A DNA stretch of 64,000 nucleotides from an uncultured Erythrobacter sp. (GCF_947497915.1 NZ_CANMIJ010000002.1:744001-808000); one strand, 5' to 3'; shown: positions 56,473 to 64,000, counted from the stretch's first letter. The notes: generated by a model from the letters alone, not told the origin. Program-made: numbers and translations.

Positions 56473-58137
56473 ATGATGAAGACCGACGGCGCTGCCATGC
56501 CAGAGCGCGCGAAGACCGACATTTCCCGCCGCAATCTGTTCGCCCTTGCCGGAGCATCCGCTGCCGCCGTGGCCACGCCCGCATCGGCGCGAACATTCGG
56601 CAGCGGCTTTACGCATGGCGTCGCGAGCGGAGAGCCGCATTCCGGCAGCGTGCTGTTATGGACCCGCTATGTCGGGGACGTGGATACGCTCCGATGGGCA
56701 ATGTCGAAAAACGCCGACCTCTCCCAGCCTGCCAGCGAAGGGTATGCCGCCGTCAGCGAAAGCCGGGATTACTGCGTCAAGGCAGTCGCGAAAGACGGGC
56801 TGGAGCCTGACACGTGGTATTATTTTCAATTCGTCGCGCCCGATGGCAGCAAATCCGACATTGGCCGCACCCGCACACTTCCCGAAGGGCCAGCCAGCAG
56901 TTTCAAGCTCGCGGTTTTCTCCTGCTCCAACTTCGGCTTTGGCTACTTTAACGCCTATGCTCACGCCGCCGAAGCCAATGATTGCGACCTCGCGCTGCAT
57001 CTGGGCGATTATATCTATGAATATGCTGCAGGCACGTATCCATCGCCCGGACAAGCGGTGGCAGAGCGTGTGCTCGCCCCCGAAACAGAGATTGTCGCTC
57101 TGGCCGATTACAGGCTGCGCTATGCCACATACCGCGCCGATCCGGACTTAAGGCGGCTGCACCAAGTGATGCCGATGATTGCCATCTGGGACGATCACGA
57201 AAGCGCCAATGATAGCTGGAAAGACGGTGCGCAAAATCACCAGGAAGCCGCCGAAGGCGAATGGGCCGTGCGCAAGGCGGCGGCAAAGCGCGTTTACCGC
57301 GAATGGATGCCTGTCTCCGATGAACCTTACGCCTCCTATGAGATTGGCGATCTTGCGACCCTGTTCCGGCTCGATACGCGGCTGGAGGGGCGCGACGAGC
57401 AGTTCTCCTTGCAAAAAGTGCTCGAGGGTCAGGAAAATCCGCAGGCTATGATCGCCGCGCTGACGAAGTTTCGCGAGGGCGATTGGGCAGACCCAGACCG
57501 GCAATTGATGGGCGCGGCACAGGAACAATGGCTGGCCAAAGGCCTCGCAAAATCGAAAGCAGACGGCACCGTTTGGCAGGTGCTGGTGCAGCAAGTGCTT
57601 ATGGGCAAACTCTCTGCCGCGCCCGATCTGCTGGATATGCTTGGCGAAGGGATCCCGCCTTTCGTTCGAAACCGCGTCGCGGCCTCTGCTATGGCAAGTC
57701 GGGCAGGTTTGCCTCTGAATATGGATGCGTGGGACGGATATCCGGCCGCGCGGACCCGTGTGTTTGAAAGCGCGCTCGCGGCGGATGCCAACCTGCTGGT
57801 TTTGGCGGGGGATACACATAATGGCTGGGCGTTTGAACTGGGCCATGAAGGCGAGAAAGTCGGCGTTGAACTGGGCGTTTGCTCAGTCAGCTCACCGGGT
57901 TTTGAAACGTATTTGCCAGTGATCGCGCCCGATAAAATGGCGGACCTCGTCGTGCGCGCCAATGATGAGCTGAAATGGGCCGACACATCGCAGCGCGGCT
58001 ACATGGCAATTGAATTAACGCCGCAGCGGGCCGTGACCGAATACCGCTTTATGGCAGGCGTCAAAACGCGCTCGACCCGTCTCGCGGGGACGAAGCAAAT
58101 CGTCAGCGATGCAACTTCGCAAAGTCTCACTATTTGA
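56473..58137 (+). CDS. phoD: Alkaline phosphatase D family protein
   Basis: A secreted phosphodiesterase/phosphatase of the PhoD family. The N-terminus is a twin-arginine signal (ISRRNLFALAGAS). Family blocks are GVASGEPHSGSVLLWTR, LGDYIYEYA, IWDDHESANDSWKDG, RLDTRLEGRDEQ and VLAGDTHNGWAFEL, which bring the metal-binding Asp and His residues. Two ATGs in tandem (56473, 56476) follow GGGAGAGAG. It usually needs Ca2+ and iron. A phosphate box was not identified upstream. Confidence 0.93.
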   Translation: MMKTDGAAMPERAKTDISRRNLFALAGASAAAVATPASARTFGSGFTHGVASGEPHSGSVLLWTRYVGDVDTLRWAMSKNADLSQPASEGYAAVSESRDYCVKAVAKDGLEPDTWYYFQFVAPDGSKSDIGRTRTLPEGPASSFKLAVFSCSNFGFGYFNAYAHAAEANDCDLALHLGDYIYEYAAGTYPSPGQAVAERVLAPETEIVALADYRLRYATYRADPDLRRLHQVMPMIAIWDDHESANDSWKDGAQNHQEAAEGEWAVRKAAAKRVYREWMPVSDEPYASYEIGDLATLFRLDTRLEGRDEQFSLQKVLEGQENPQAMIAALTKFREGDWADPDRQLMGAAQEQWLAKGLAKSKADGTVWQVLVQQVLMGKLSAAPDLLDMLGEGIPPFVRNRVAASAMASRAGLPLNMDAWDGYPAARTRVFESALAADANLLVLAGDTHNGWAFELGHEGEKVGVELGVCSVSSPGFETYLPVIAPDKMADLVVRANDELKWADTSQRGYMAIELTPQRAVTEYRFMAGVKTRSTRLAGTKQIVSDATSQSLTI

Positions 58138-58228
58138 CGCCATAATCCGCCGACTCGAGGCTTTCGGAAGGATGTTTTCTCGGAACCCAGTCGCCGTTTG
58201 CTCATTGATTTAGCAAAAGGAGATTGAA

Positions 58229-58489
58229 ATGCTTGGTAAAATTATCGGAGCCGCAGTCGGCGGCAGTGTCGCGAAACAGTCGAAGAGCATCGGCGGAACA
58301 ACCGGAGCCGCGATCGGCGCCGCTGTACCGTTCGTACTGAGCCGCATGAGCCTGCCGGCAATGGTCGCGCTGGGCGTTGGCGGCTATGTCGCAAAGAAAT
58401 ATTTCGGCAATTCGGACGAAAGTCTGCCGAAGCCGACAAACAACAAGAACGGATCTGTGGCGAGTGTGCCGCAGCCTTCGACCGCATAA
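58229..58489 (+). CDS. Small Gly/Ala-rich hydrophobic protein
   Basis: An 86-residue protein with two glycine-zipper-like hydrophobic stretches (residues 3-32 and 42-56) and a polar C-terminal tail. AAAGGAGA precedes the ATG, so it is certainly well translated. It may insert in a membrane. No family is recognised. It is followed by a strong terminator and is probably monocistronic. Confidence 0.78.
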   Translation: MLGKIIGAAVGGSVAKQSKSIGGTTGAAIGAAVPFVLSRMSLPAMVALGVGGYVAKKYFGNSDESLPKPTNNKNGSVASVPQPSTA

Positions 58490-58516
58490 GACACCCAATC
58501 CGCACAGATTGAAGAC

Positions 58517-58548
58517 GGGGGGCGGCGCTCGAAGCGCCGCCCCCTTTC
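58517..58548 (+). terminator. Rho-independent terminator
   Basis: A perfect 12-bp GC-rich stem (58518-58529 and 58533-58544) with a 3-base loop, followed by TTTCT. It ends the transcript of the small Gly/Ala-rich gene. It is only 4 bases from the end of the convergent XRE gene, so it may serve both. Confidence 0.88.
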
Positions 58549-58552
58549 TGCG

Positions 58553-58744
58553 TCAGTCGCGGCTGAAGATCTCTTCGATGGGTAATTCGAAGGTTTCGGA
58601 GATTGTGAATGCGAGCGGCAGGGAAGGGTCATAGCGCCCTTTCTCAATCGCGTTCACGCTCTGGCGGCTCACGCCGAGCCGTTCGGCCAGATCCTGCTGC
58701 GACCAGTCCCGCTCAGCGCGGAGCACTTTCAGGCGGTTGTTCAT
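58553..58744 (-). CDS. XRE-family transcriptional regulator
   Basis: A 63-residue protein that is just one Cro/CI helix-turn-helix: NRLKVLRAERDWSQQDLAERLGVSRQSV (residues about 3-30), NAIEKGRYDPSLPLAF and the C-terminal ELPIEEIFSRD, typical of stand-alone small XRE regulators. The ATG at 58744 is the family-like start. It is the last gene of a four-gene operon with membrane proteins and probably controls the operon's own promoter. Confidence 0.92.
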   Translation of the reverse strand: MNNRLKVLRAERDWSQQDLAERLGVSRQSVNAIEKGRYDPSLPLAFTISETFELPIEEIFSRD

Positions 58745-58757
58745 GGCGCACCCCCGA

Positions 58758-59378
58758 TCATACTGCGCCCCATGTGCCGTATTGGATGCGGTTGGATACC
58801 GCCCCGACGCCAAGGCCAAAGAACCAGATTATGGCGTACCAATAGGCATCGGCATGGACGACCAGATCGCCTGCTTCGAGGTAACCCCAAACAGAAGCTG
58901 CGCTGAGTGAAAGAGCCGACGCGATCAGCGTTTGGCGGACGGTCAGCATGCGGAGAAATTCGTCCTCTTCCTCGACAATTAAGCGTCCGACTGCCCAGAA
59001 AACCCCGCACACGGCGAGCCCTGGAAGGAGGGCCAGCAGATATTGCGCTGACAGCGGCACTTCGATTTCGTCATTGAGAAATGTCATGAGTGCGAATGTC
59101 ATCAGATACAGCGATGTCGAGATAGCCACCCGCTTGATATAGCGCTGCTGCGCGGTGCTTTTGGCAACGCAATTGCCGTCGAGTGGCTGATTCTGAGCCG
59201 CTTTGTATACTGCAATCATCAAGCTGGCCGGTGCGATCAGCAGGATCATGATCGCTCCCTTATTTTCCACTGCACCGCTGATCGCGAGTATTGCAACGGC
59301 GAGGGTGCTGATGAACATCATGACCATCCAGAAAAGAGGACCGCGACCCAGAAAGCCGTTTCTTGCGTGAGCCATCAT
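58758..59378 (-). CDS. Multi-helix membrane protein of the XRE operon (second)
   Basis: A 206-residue protein with about six hydrophobic segments and a small cytoplasmic loop EEEDEFLRM just after the middle. A related loop (EESDEYLRH) occurs in the upstream membrane protein, so the two are distant paralogues. AGGAGA lies before tandem ATGs at 59378/59375; the stop of the previous gene is within them (ATGATGA). It resembles membrane proteins often paired with small XRE regulators (DUF2178-like), but I cannot assign a family firmly. Confidence 0.78.
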   Translation of the reverse strand: MMAHARNGFLGRGPLFWMVMMFISTLAVAILAISGAVENKGAIMILLIAPASLMIAVYKAAQNQPLDGNCVAKSTAQQRYIKRVAISTSLYLMTFALMTFLNDEIEVPLSAQYLLALLPGLAVCGVFWAVGRLIVEEEDEFLRMLTVRQTLIASALSLSAASVWGYLEAGDLVVHADAYWYAIIWFFGLGVGAVSNRIQYGTWGAV

Positions 59379-59980
59379 TTGTCTCCTTCCTGATTGTCCT
59401 GGCGGCCAATGACCGACTGACCGATGCCAAGCCCGATTGCCCATGCAGGCACGACCCACCAGGCGAAGATGTTCGGCACCAATCCGAAGGTTTCGAGAAA
59501 GCCCCAAATAGTGCCCAAGCAAAGGACGATGCCCAGTCCGACAAGCGATGCGATGCTGGCGCGGTGGCGCAGGTATTCGTCACTCTCTTCTATCATGTAC
59601 CGGAACATCGCCCAGATCATGGCCAATGCTGGTACAGTGGGAAGCAGTGTTACGGCATAGAGAAACGATGATCCGGCGGGCAGCTGTTCGAATAGCCAGA
59701 TCGCAACCATCAAACCGACGACATATCCGAAACTCGCGACCATCATACGCATCGTATAGCGCGCGACGGCCGGGCTGCCGGTGACAGCGGGCAAGTCGTT
59801 GTTTCTTATCGTACGGATCATCTGCACCACCAAGGCAACCGGAATTGCGAGCAAGGCCGCCGCCCATCCCCATGACAGCACACCTGCAGAGGCCAACGCG
59901 ATGATTGGCGCGCCCAATCCGGTTGCAAGGCCAAACCACGGTCCGGGCGTTTTCCAAAGGTTTTGTGTGTGTGCCATCAT
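59375..59980 (-). CDS. Multi-helix membrane protein of the XRE operon (first)
   Basis: A 201-residue protein with about six hydrophobic segments and the EESDEYLRHRAS loop. It begins MMAHTQN, like MMAHARN of the next gene, and is probably its paralogue by tandem duplication. The start is again tandem ATGs (59980/59977) with AGGGAGT upstream, overlapping the stop of the 58-residue gene. It may be a target or sensor for the small regulator. Confidence 0.78.
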   Translation of the reverse strand: MMAHTQNLWKTPGPWFGLATGLGAPIIALASAGVLSWGWAAALLAIPVALVVQMIRTIRNNDLPAVTGSPAVARYTMRMMVASFGYVVGLMVAIWLFEQLPAGSSFLYAVTLLPTVPALAMIWAMFRYMIEESDEYLRHRASIASLVGLGIVLCLGTIWGFLETFGLVPNIFAWWVVPAWAIGLGIGQSVIGRQDNQEGDK

Positions 59981-60153
59981 TGCAGACACTCCCTGATGCA
60001 TGGCGAGTCCGCTTGCAGCGACCCCCATGCCGCGCCGCTGAGGCCGGTGACGATGCCAATGCTGGCGCCATTGCTCAGTCCATAAGAGGCCGCAATCAGT
60101 GCGGCTGCGATAATGATCGCGGCCCAGATCAATGCTTGTGCTGTACGTGTCAT
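59977..60153 (-). CDS. 58-residue single-helix protein, first gene of the XRE operon
   Basis: A small gene below the usual length cut-off. It encodes 58 residues beginning MTRTAQALIWAAIIIAAALI, a single membrane helix, then a Gly/Ser-rich stretch (residues 25-47) and a tail with two Cys (52, 56). GGGAGC precedes the ATG by about 8 bases. The stop lies in the ATGATGA overlap with the next gene, so all three membrane genes use the same coupling arrangement, which supports its reality. No family is recognised. Confidence 0.7.
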   Translation of the reverse strand: MTRTAQALIWAAIIIAAALIAASYGLSNGASIGIVTGLSGAAWGSLQADSPCIRECLQ

Positions 60154-60176
60154 TCGGAAAGCTCCCTTTCACTTAT

Positions 60177-60224
60177 GGAAAGCACACTTGTCATTGATTC
60201 GCATTAATGTCAAGCATACTTTCC
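60177..60224. promoter_or_regulatory. Dyad control region shared by the XRE operon and thrS
   Basis: Two 19-base arms (60177-60195 and 60206-60224) match in inverse at 15 positions around a 10-base centre. The minus-strand reading contains TTGACA at 60208-60213 and leads to the XRE operon start at 60153; the plus-strand reading carries the thrS promoter. Such symmetry suits a dimeric helix-turn-helix repressor, most simply the 63-residue XRE protein (inference). Confidence 0.55.
60194..60222 (+). promoter_or_regulatory. Promoter for the thrS leader
   Basis: TTGATT (60194-60199) and TACTTT (60217-60222) are 17 bases apart, inside the dyad. Transcription would begin near 60229, about 40 bases before the leader peptide ATG. 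Confidence 0.5.
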
Positions 60225-60267
60225 AAAATGGAGCGTTGCCTTTCCGTGTCCGAACGCAAAGGGTGAC

Positions 60268-60372
60268 ATGTCACTCGCGCAGCCCTATCTGTGCGTCATG
60301 GCCAATATGCTGACCACCGCAACCACGACTACCACCACCCCGGATTTCCGGGGTCGGGCGCTCGTGGGTTGA
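60268..60372 (+). CDS. Threonine-rich leader peptide of thrS
   Basis: A 34-codon open frame with AAAGGG just before its ATG (an internal ATG at 60298 is also possible). The codons at 60313-60339 encode TTATTTTTT, eight Thr in nine residues, using ACC mostly. The frame then reads PDFRGRALVG and stops at 60372. This is the signature of ribosome-mediated attenuation: stalling at Thr codons when charged tRNA-Thr is low. It lies 142 bases before thrS, the gene for the enzyme that charges tRNA-Thr. It is too short for standard gene finders. Confidence 0.8.
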   Translation: MSLAQPYLCVMANMLTTATTTTTTPDFRGRALVG

Positions 60373-60425
60373 TCAAATCAGTCTGCCGCCCGGTTTGGGG
60401 CGGCGCGGCGGCCTCCCAAATCCGG
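60338..60425 (+). promoter_or_regulatory. Candidate attenuator of thrS with competing helices
   Basis: Three pairings can be drawn. A hairpin CCCCGGA-TT-TCCGGGG (60338-60353) starts just at the last Thr codon. A GC-rich hairpin GCCGCCC/GGGCGGC (60385-60391, 60398-60404) has no U-run after it. A long-range pair CCGGATTT (60340-60347) with AAATCCGG (60418-60425) excludes the first and encloses the second. A ribosome stalled at the Thr codons would block the first arm. Whether the switch acts on transcription or translation is unresolved. Confidence 0.6.
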
Positions 60426-60514
60426 TAAATTGTTCAAACGCCGCTTCAAGCGCGCGCCTTGCTGTGCCAAAGGCGCATAAACGTGCGACAATGCGAACGA
60501 AATTTGGATAGACA

Positions 60515-62530
60515 ATGACCGAATTGCTCAAAATCAGCCTTCCCGATGGTTCCGTTCGCGAAATGGAACCTGGCAGTACGCCTGGCGATGTTGCCGCCGC
60601 GATTGGCCCGGGTCTTGCGAAAGCCGCCTTGGCCGCGCGCGTAAACGGCGAAGTGCGCGATCTTGGCCGACCATTTGAGGGCGACAGCGAGCTCGCACTC
60701 ATTACATCGAAAGATGAGGACGACGCGCTGGAATTGGCGCGGCACGACTTTGCCCACGTTCTCGCCGAAGCGGTGCAGGCGCTGTACCCCGGCACGCAGA
60801 TCACGTTCGGCCCGGCAACCGATGACGGGTTCTATTATGACGTAATGGCTCCGGCAAACCGCGAGCCATTCAGCAGCGAAGACCTGCCCGCGATCGAAGA
60901 GAAGATGCGCGCGATCATCAAAGCGGACAAGCCGCTGGTGCGTGAAGCATGGTCGCGCGAGCAGCTGATCAACAAATGGGAAGCCGAAGGCGAGGCGTTC
61001 AAGGCCGAATGGGCCAAAGAATTGCCCGAGGATGAAGAGCTGACGGTTTATTGGTCTGGTAATCCCAACGAAGACGGCTCGTGGCTTGATATGTGCCGCG
61101 GCCCGCATTTGCCCAGCACGGGCAAGCTAGACCCGCAGGCGTTCAAGCTGATGCGGGTTGCGGGCGCGTATTGGCGCGGTGACCAGAACAATGCGCAGCT
61201 GACGCGCATCTACGGCACCGGCTGGCTCAACAAGAAACAGCTGAACCAGCATCTGATGCGACTGGAAGAAGCGGCCAAACGCGATCACCGGAAACTTGGC
61301 CGCGAGATGGACCTTTTCCACCTTTCCGATGTCGCGCATGGCAGCGTGTTCTGGCATCCCAAGGGCTATCGCATCTGGCGCGAACTCGAAGGTTATATGC
61401 GCCGCAAAATGGATGGCGGCGGTTACCGCGAGATCAAAACGCCGCAGGTCATGGATGCGCGCCAGTGGGAGCAATCTGGCCATTGGGGTAAATACCGCGA
61501 AAACATGTTCGTGATCCCGGATGAAGTGCCCAACACCGAAGATGACGGCCCAGTTATCAGCGGTGAAGCCGACTGGATGGCGCTAAAGCCGATGAACTGC
61601 CCCGCGCATGTTCTGGTCTTTAAACAAGGCATTACCAGTTACCGTGACCTCCCGATCCGCCTTGGCGAAATGGGTTGTTGCCACCGCAATGAACCGCATG
61701 GCGCACTGCACGGATTGATGCGCGTGCGTCAGTTCACGCAGGATGATGCACACATCTTTTGCACCGAAAATCAGGTGGTGGAGGAAGTGCGCAAGTTCTG
61801 TGAGATGGCCGATGCCGTCTACCAGGACTTTGGCTTCAAGTACGAAATCAAGCTCGCAACGCGGCCAGAGCAACGCTTTGGCTCCGATGAGGATTGGGAC
61901 AAGGCCGAGCAGGAATTGCGCGATGCCGTTGCCGAAGCTGGCATGGCAACCGAAGAGTTTGGCTGGGAAGAACTGCCGGGCGAAGGCGCGTTTTATGCGC
62001 CGAAGCTCGAATGGCATCTGACCGACGCGATTGGCCGGACATGGCAGGTTGGCACTATCCAATCAGATCGGGTCCTGCCGGAGCGGCTTGATGCGACCTA
62101 TATCGGCGAAGACGGCGGCAAGCACCGCCCCGTCATGCTGCACCGCGCGATCTTCGGTTCATACGAGCGGTTTATCGGTATTCTTATCGAGCATTATGCG
62201 GGCCGCCTGCCTGTGTGGCTTTCGCCTGTTCAGGCTGTTGTCGCACCAATCGTTTCGGACATTGATGGTTACGCTGAAAATGTCGAAGCGACGCTGACCG
62301 CAGCTGGCCTTCGCGTGAAGAGCGATCTTCGCAACGAGAAGATCAATTACAAAGTCCGCGAACACAGCCTCGCAAAGGTTCCGCACATCCTAGTCGTGGG
62401 CAAACGCGAGGAAGAAGAAGGCAAAGTCACGATGCGCACATTGGGTGAGAAGGACCAGAGGGTCCTGACACTGGATGAGGCGGTGGCGTTTCTGAACGCG
62501 GAAGCAACCCCGCCAGATATGCGCGCCTAG
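60515..62530 (+). CDS. thrS: Threonyl-tRNA synthetase
   Basis: Charges tRNA-Thr and edits mischarged Ser. A 671-residue class II synthetase: an N-terminal TGS domain (1-65), an editing domain with HxxxH in HDFAHVLAEAVQ and a later CRGPH block. The catalytic core has motif MNCPAH for zinc, RLGEMGCCHRNEPHGALHGLMRVRQF and ARTWQ-like GRTWQVGTIQ. The anticodon-binding domain lies at the C-terminus (PVQAVVAPI). GGATAG before the ATG is a modest ribosome site. infC, often next to thrS, is absent here. Confidence 0.97.
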   Translation: MTELLKISLPDGSVREMEPGSTPGDVAAAIGPGLAKAALAARVNGEVRDLGRPFEGDSELALITSKDEDDALELARHDFAHVLAEAVQALYPGTQITFGPATDDGFYYDVMAPANREPFSSEDLPAIEEKMRAIIKADKPLVREAWSREQLINKWEAEGEAFKAEWAKELPEDEELTVYWSGNPNEDGSWLDMCRGPHLPSTGKLDPQAFKLMRVAGAYWRGDQNNAQLTRIYGTGWLNKKQLNQHLMRLEEAAKRDHRKLGREMDLFHLSDVAHGSVFWHPKGYRIWRELEGYMRRKMDGGGYREIKTPQVMDARQWEQSGHWGKYRENMFVIPDEVPNTEDDGPVISGEADWMALKPMNCPAHVLVFKQGITSYRDLPIRLGEMGCCHRNEPHGALHGLMRVRQFTQDDAHIFCTENQVVEEVRKFCEMADAVYQDFGFKYEIKLATRPEQRFGSDEDWDKAEQELRDAVAEAGMATEEFGWEELPGEGAFYAPKLEWHLTDAIGRTWQVGTIQSDRVLPERLDATYIGEDGGKHRPVMLHRAIFGSYERFIGILIEHYAGRLPVWLSPVQAVVAPIVSDIDGYAENVEATLTAAGLRVKSDLRNEKINYKVREHSLAKVPHILVVGKREEEEGKVTMRTLGEKDQRVLTLDEAVAFLNAEATPPDMRA

Positions 62531-62549
62531 GCGGGATTAGCGGGGGCGC

Positions 62550-63296
62550 ATGGAACTTCTGGCCAGCTACGGCACGGCGCAAATTGCAATTGCGATCATT
62601 GCGACCTTCGCTTCCGCGTTCATCCGCGGCATGGCTGGCTTCGGCATGGCCATTGTGCTGGTGCCGGTGCTTGCCTTGGCTCTGACACCGCTCGAAGCTG
62701 TGCTCATCATCAATTTCCTCGCGCTGTTTATCGGCCTGAGTGAGCTCAAGATGTTTCTGAAGCACGCAGAGAAATCGGCTTGGGTGATTTGCGGGCTCGT
62801 TTTGATAACGACCGCTCCGGGCCTGATGGTTCTGGCGGCGACACCGGCGGATCTTGCGCGTTTTCTGATCGCGCTTGTCGCTTTGTCGGCGTTTCTGCTG
62901 ATTCTGCTGCCCACCCGCGAAGCCAAAATGCCGGGAACGGTCACGACTGTTTCAGCGGGCATCGCGAGCGGATTGCTGACAGGTTTTGCAGGTATGCCGG
63001 GGCCGCCCGTCGTGCCGTATTATGTCGGGCGAAAAATCGCGCGAGAGATTGCCAAGGCATCGATGCTGGCGATCTTTACCGTTGCTGCATTTGCAGGGCT
63101 GGTTTCAGGCTATGCGATTGGCGAACTTGAATGGCGCCTATTGTGGCTGGCGCTGTTGCTGTTTCCTGCGGTGCTGATCGGCAATTGGCTGGGCAGCCTC
63201 GCCTTTGGCAAGGTTAGCGATACAGTCTGGCGCAGTTTTGTGGCGTTTGTGCTCGCAGCGGCGGCGATCGCCGCTTTGGTCAAGCTGGTCTACTGA
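62550..63296 (+). CDS. TSUP-family transporter (TauE/SafE)
   Basis: A 248-residue integral membrane protein with seven to eight hydrophobic segments and two TauE/SafE halves: ASAFIRGMAGFGMAIVLVP in the first and GIASGLLTGFAGMPGPPVVPYYV in the second. The family carries sulfite, sulfoacetate or other small anions; the substrate is not deducible here. It follows thrS by 19 bases and may be co-transcribed. Confidence 0.9.
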   Translation: MELLASYGTAQIAIAIIATFASAFIRGMAGFGMAIVLVPVLALALTPLEAVLIINFLALFIGLSELKMFLKHAEKSAWVICGLVLITTAPGLMVLAATPADLARFLIALVALSAFLLILLPTREAKMPGTVTTVSAGIASGLLTGFAGMPGPPVVPYYVGRKIAREIAKASMLAIFTVAAFAGLVSGYAIGELEWRLLWLALLLFPAVLIGNWLGSLAFGKVSDTVWRSFVAFVLAAAAIAALVKLVY

Positions 63297-63300
63297 TTGC

Positions 63301-63444
63301 TTAAAGCGGCAGAGGCTGTCCGGCGAGGATCAGCGCGGCTCCGCAGCCCAGCACAATAGCGCTGCGCACAATGTCGATTTGACGAGCGCGGGCGGTTTCG
63401 AACGCGGTTTTGGAAAGAGCAATTGCTTTGGCCATGGCCAGCAT
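63301..63444 (-). CDS. Possible 47-residue membrane protein
   Basis: A short minus-strand frame beginning MLAMAKAIALSKTAFETARA, with a basic amphipathic N-terminus and one hydrophobic segment (residues 25-43, SAIVLGCGAALILAGQ). An alternative start is 63435. The ribosome site is weak. It fits in the gap between the TSUP and agmatine deiminase genes and has protein-like composition, but I have no family match, so it remains tentative. Confidence 0.45.
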   Translation of the reverse strand: MLAMAKAIALSKTAFETARARQIDIVRSAIVLGCGAALILAGQPLPL

Positions 63445-63470
63445 TCTCGCGGCAAAACTCTAACGCGGGG

Positions 63471-64000
63471 TTAAGATGCGTCCCTTGCTGACGGCATTTG
63501 CTGGCTCGCGCAGTGAAAGCCTCCGCCGCCTGCTAACACCGCATCGGCGGGCAATCCTACGGTATCGCGGTCAGGAAAGAGTGCAGCTATCGCAGCAACA
63601 CCTTCTGCATCATGTGGTGAGCCGAATGTCGGTACCGCCACCAGATGCGTGGTGATTGCGAAATTGACATAGCTGGCCGGTTCGAATGCGCCATCACGAG
63701 TGATCCGGCCCGGCGAAGGAATGCGCACGACTTCGACGCCAAATTCGGATGCCCGCTTTGCCGCATTGGCATAGATTGCCGCATTGGGGTCATCCTCGCC
63801 TGTTGCTTCTGGAACGACCAACCGGTTTGGTCCGACAAAGCGCGCGAGATTATCGACATGGCCATCGGTGTGGTCATTGATTAGCCCGTCGCCAAGCCAA
63901 AGCACACGGTCAAATCCGAGCACTTGTTTCAGCTCCGCCTCGATCTTGTCGCGCGACATCGATGGATTGCGGTTGGGGTTAAGCAGGCATTGCTCGGTAG
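63471..64000 (-). CDS. Agmatine deiminase/PPAD-family protein (partial, 5' end outside window)
   Basis: The C-terminal part of a peptidyl-arginine-deiminase-type enzyme that hydrolyses agmatine to N-carbamoylputrescine. The visible frame includes TEQCLLNPNRNPS before residue M at 63959, DHTDGHVDNLARF, and GGGGFHCASQQMP with the catalytic Cys near the C-terminus, the family layout. The frame is open to 64000, so the start lies outside. The usual CITQQ is CASQQ here. Confidence 0.9.
   Translation of the reverse strand, partial: TEQCLLNPNRNPSMSRDKIEAELKQVLGFDRVLWLGDGLINDHTDGHVDNLARFVGPNRLVVPEATGEDDPNAAIYANAAKRASEFGVEVVRIPSPGRITRDGAFEPASYVNFAITTHLVAVPTFGSPHDAEGVAAIAALFPDRDTVGLPADAVLAGGGGFHCASQQMPSARDAS

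Noticed and set aside
60373..60514. T-box element for thrS
   Set aside because: T-boxes are mainly Gram-positive and the conserved T-box sequence is absent; the Thr-rich frame explains the leader better.

Overview
The window is dense, GC-rich chromosomal DNA of an alphaproteobacterium, most likely Sphingomonadales and plausibly Erythrobacteraceae. This is an inference from gene content: a 180-kDa type NAD-glutamate dehydrogenase, a DUF2093 protein, mmcB preceded by the alphaproteobacterial LexA box GTTC-N7-GTTC, a CYP153-like P450 and CaiB, crotonase and LLM enzymes. I see no phage, insertion sequence, CRISPR array or replication origin.

Layout. 1-7100: xseA (5' end probably outside), DUF2093 protein, M23 lipoprotein, phytase-esterase-like protein, a shared terminator, rpmB, an acidic lipoprotein, tadA, then a minus-strand run nadC, membrane protein, RNase T2. 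7100-20840, mostly minus strand: LytTR response regulator and LytS-type kinase; an envelope run (App1-like phosphatase, alpha/beta hydrolase, BepA-like M48 protease, DsbA-like protein, second M48 protease); a large acidic PAS-like protein; sterol desaturase-like enzyme with a DUF2141 protein; SOS-controlled mmcB; tRNA-Arg(CCG); M20 peptidase; a second DUF2141 protein. 21060-31352, plus strand: rpe, heparinase-like protein, purH, a hairpin-rich gap, a small membrane protein with msrA, zur, dxs, an orphan gene, a crotonase and a hydrolase. 31381-38200: an exported peptide or amide module (POT transporter, two amidohydrolases of which one has lost its metal ligands, FKBP isomerase, NnrU), a divergent GntR regulator, and ihfB. 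38218-49000: CPA2 antiporter, tRNA-Leu(UAA), tandem PilZ protein, Tat-exported MsrB, P450 with a TetR-like operator, NatAB-like ABC exporter, queG, CaiB-type CoA-transferase, ferredoxin-reductase-like flavoprotein. 48951-58490: NAD-GDH, LLM oxidoreductase, TPR protein, hydrolase, phoD, a small protein. 58550-64000: an XRE regulator with three small membrane-protein genes, a divergent promoter, thrS preceded by a threonine-rich leader peptide, a TSUP transporter, a possible 47-residue protein and the C-terminal part of an agmatine deiminase.

The most notable signals are (i) a 34-codon leader peptide with eight threonine codons in a nine-codon stretch, followed by competing RNA helices upstream of thrS; (ii) the XRE/membrane-protein operon, including a 58-residue protein, whose near-palindromic control region also carries the thrS promoter; (iii) seven consecutive hairpins, each with a 4-nt loop, between purH and msrA; and (iv) co-translated intact and ligand-less amidohydrolases beside a peptide transporter.
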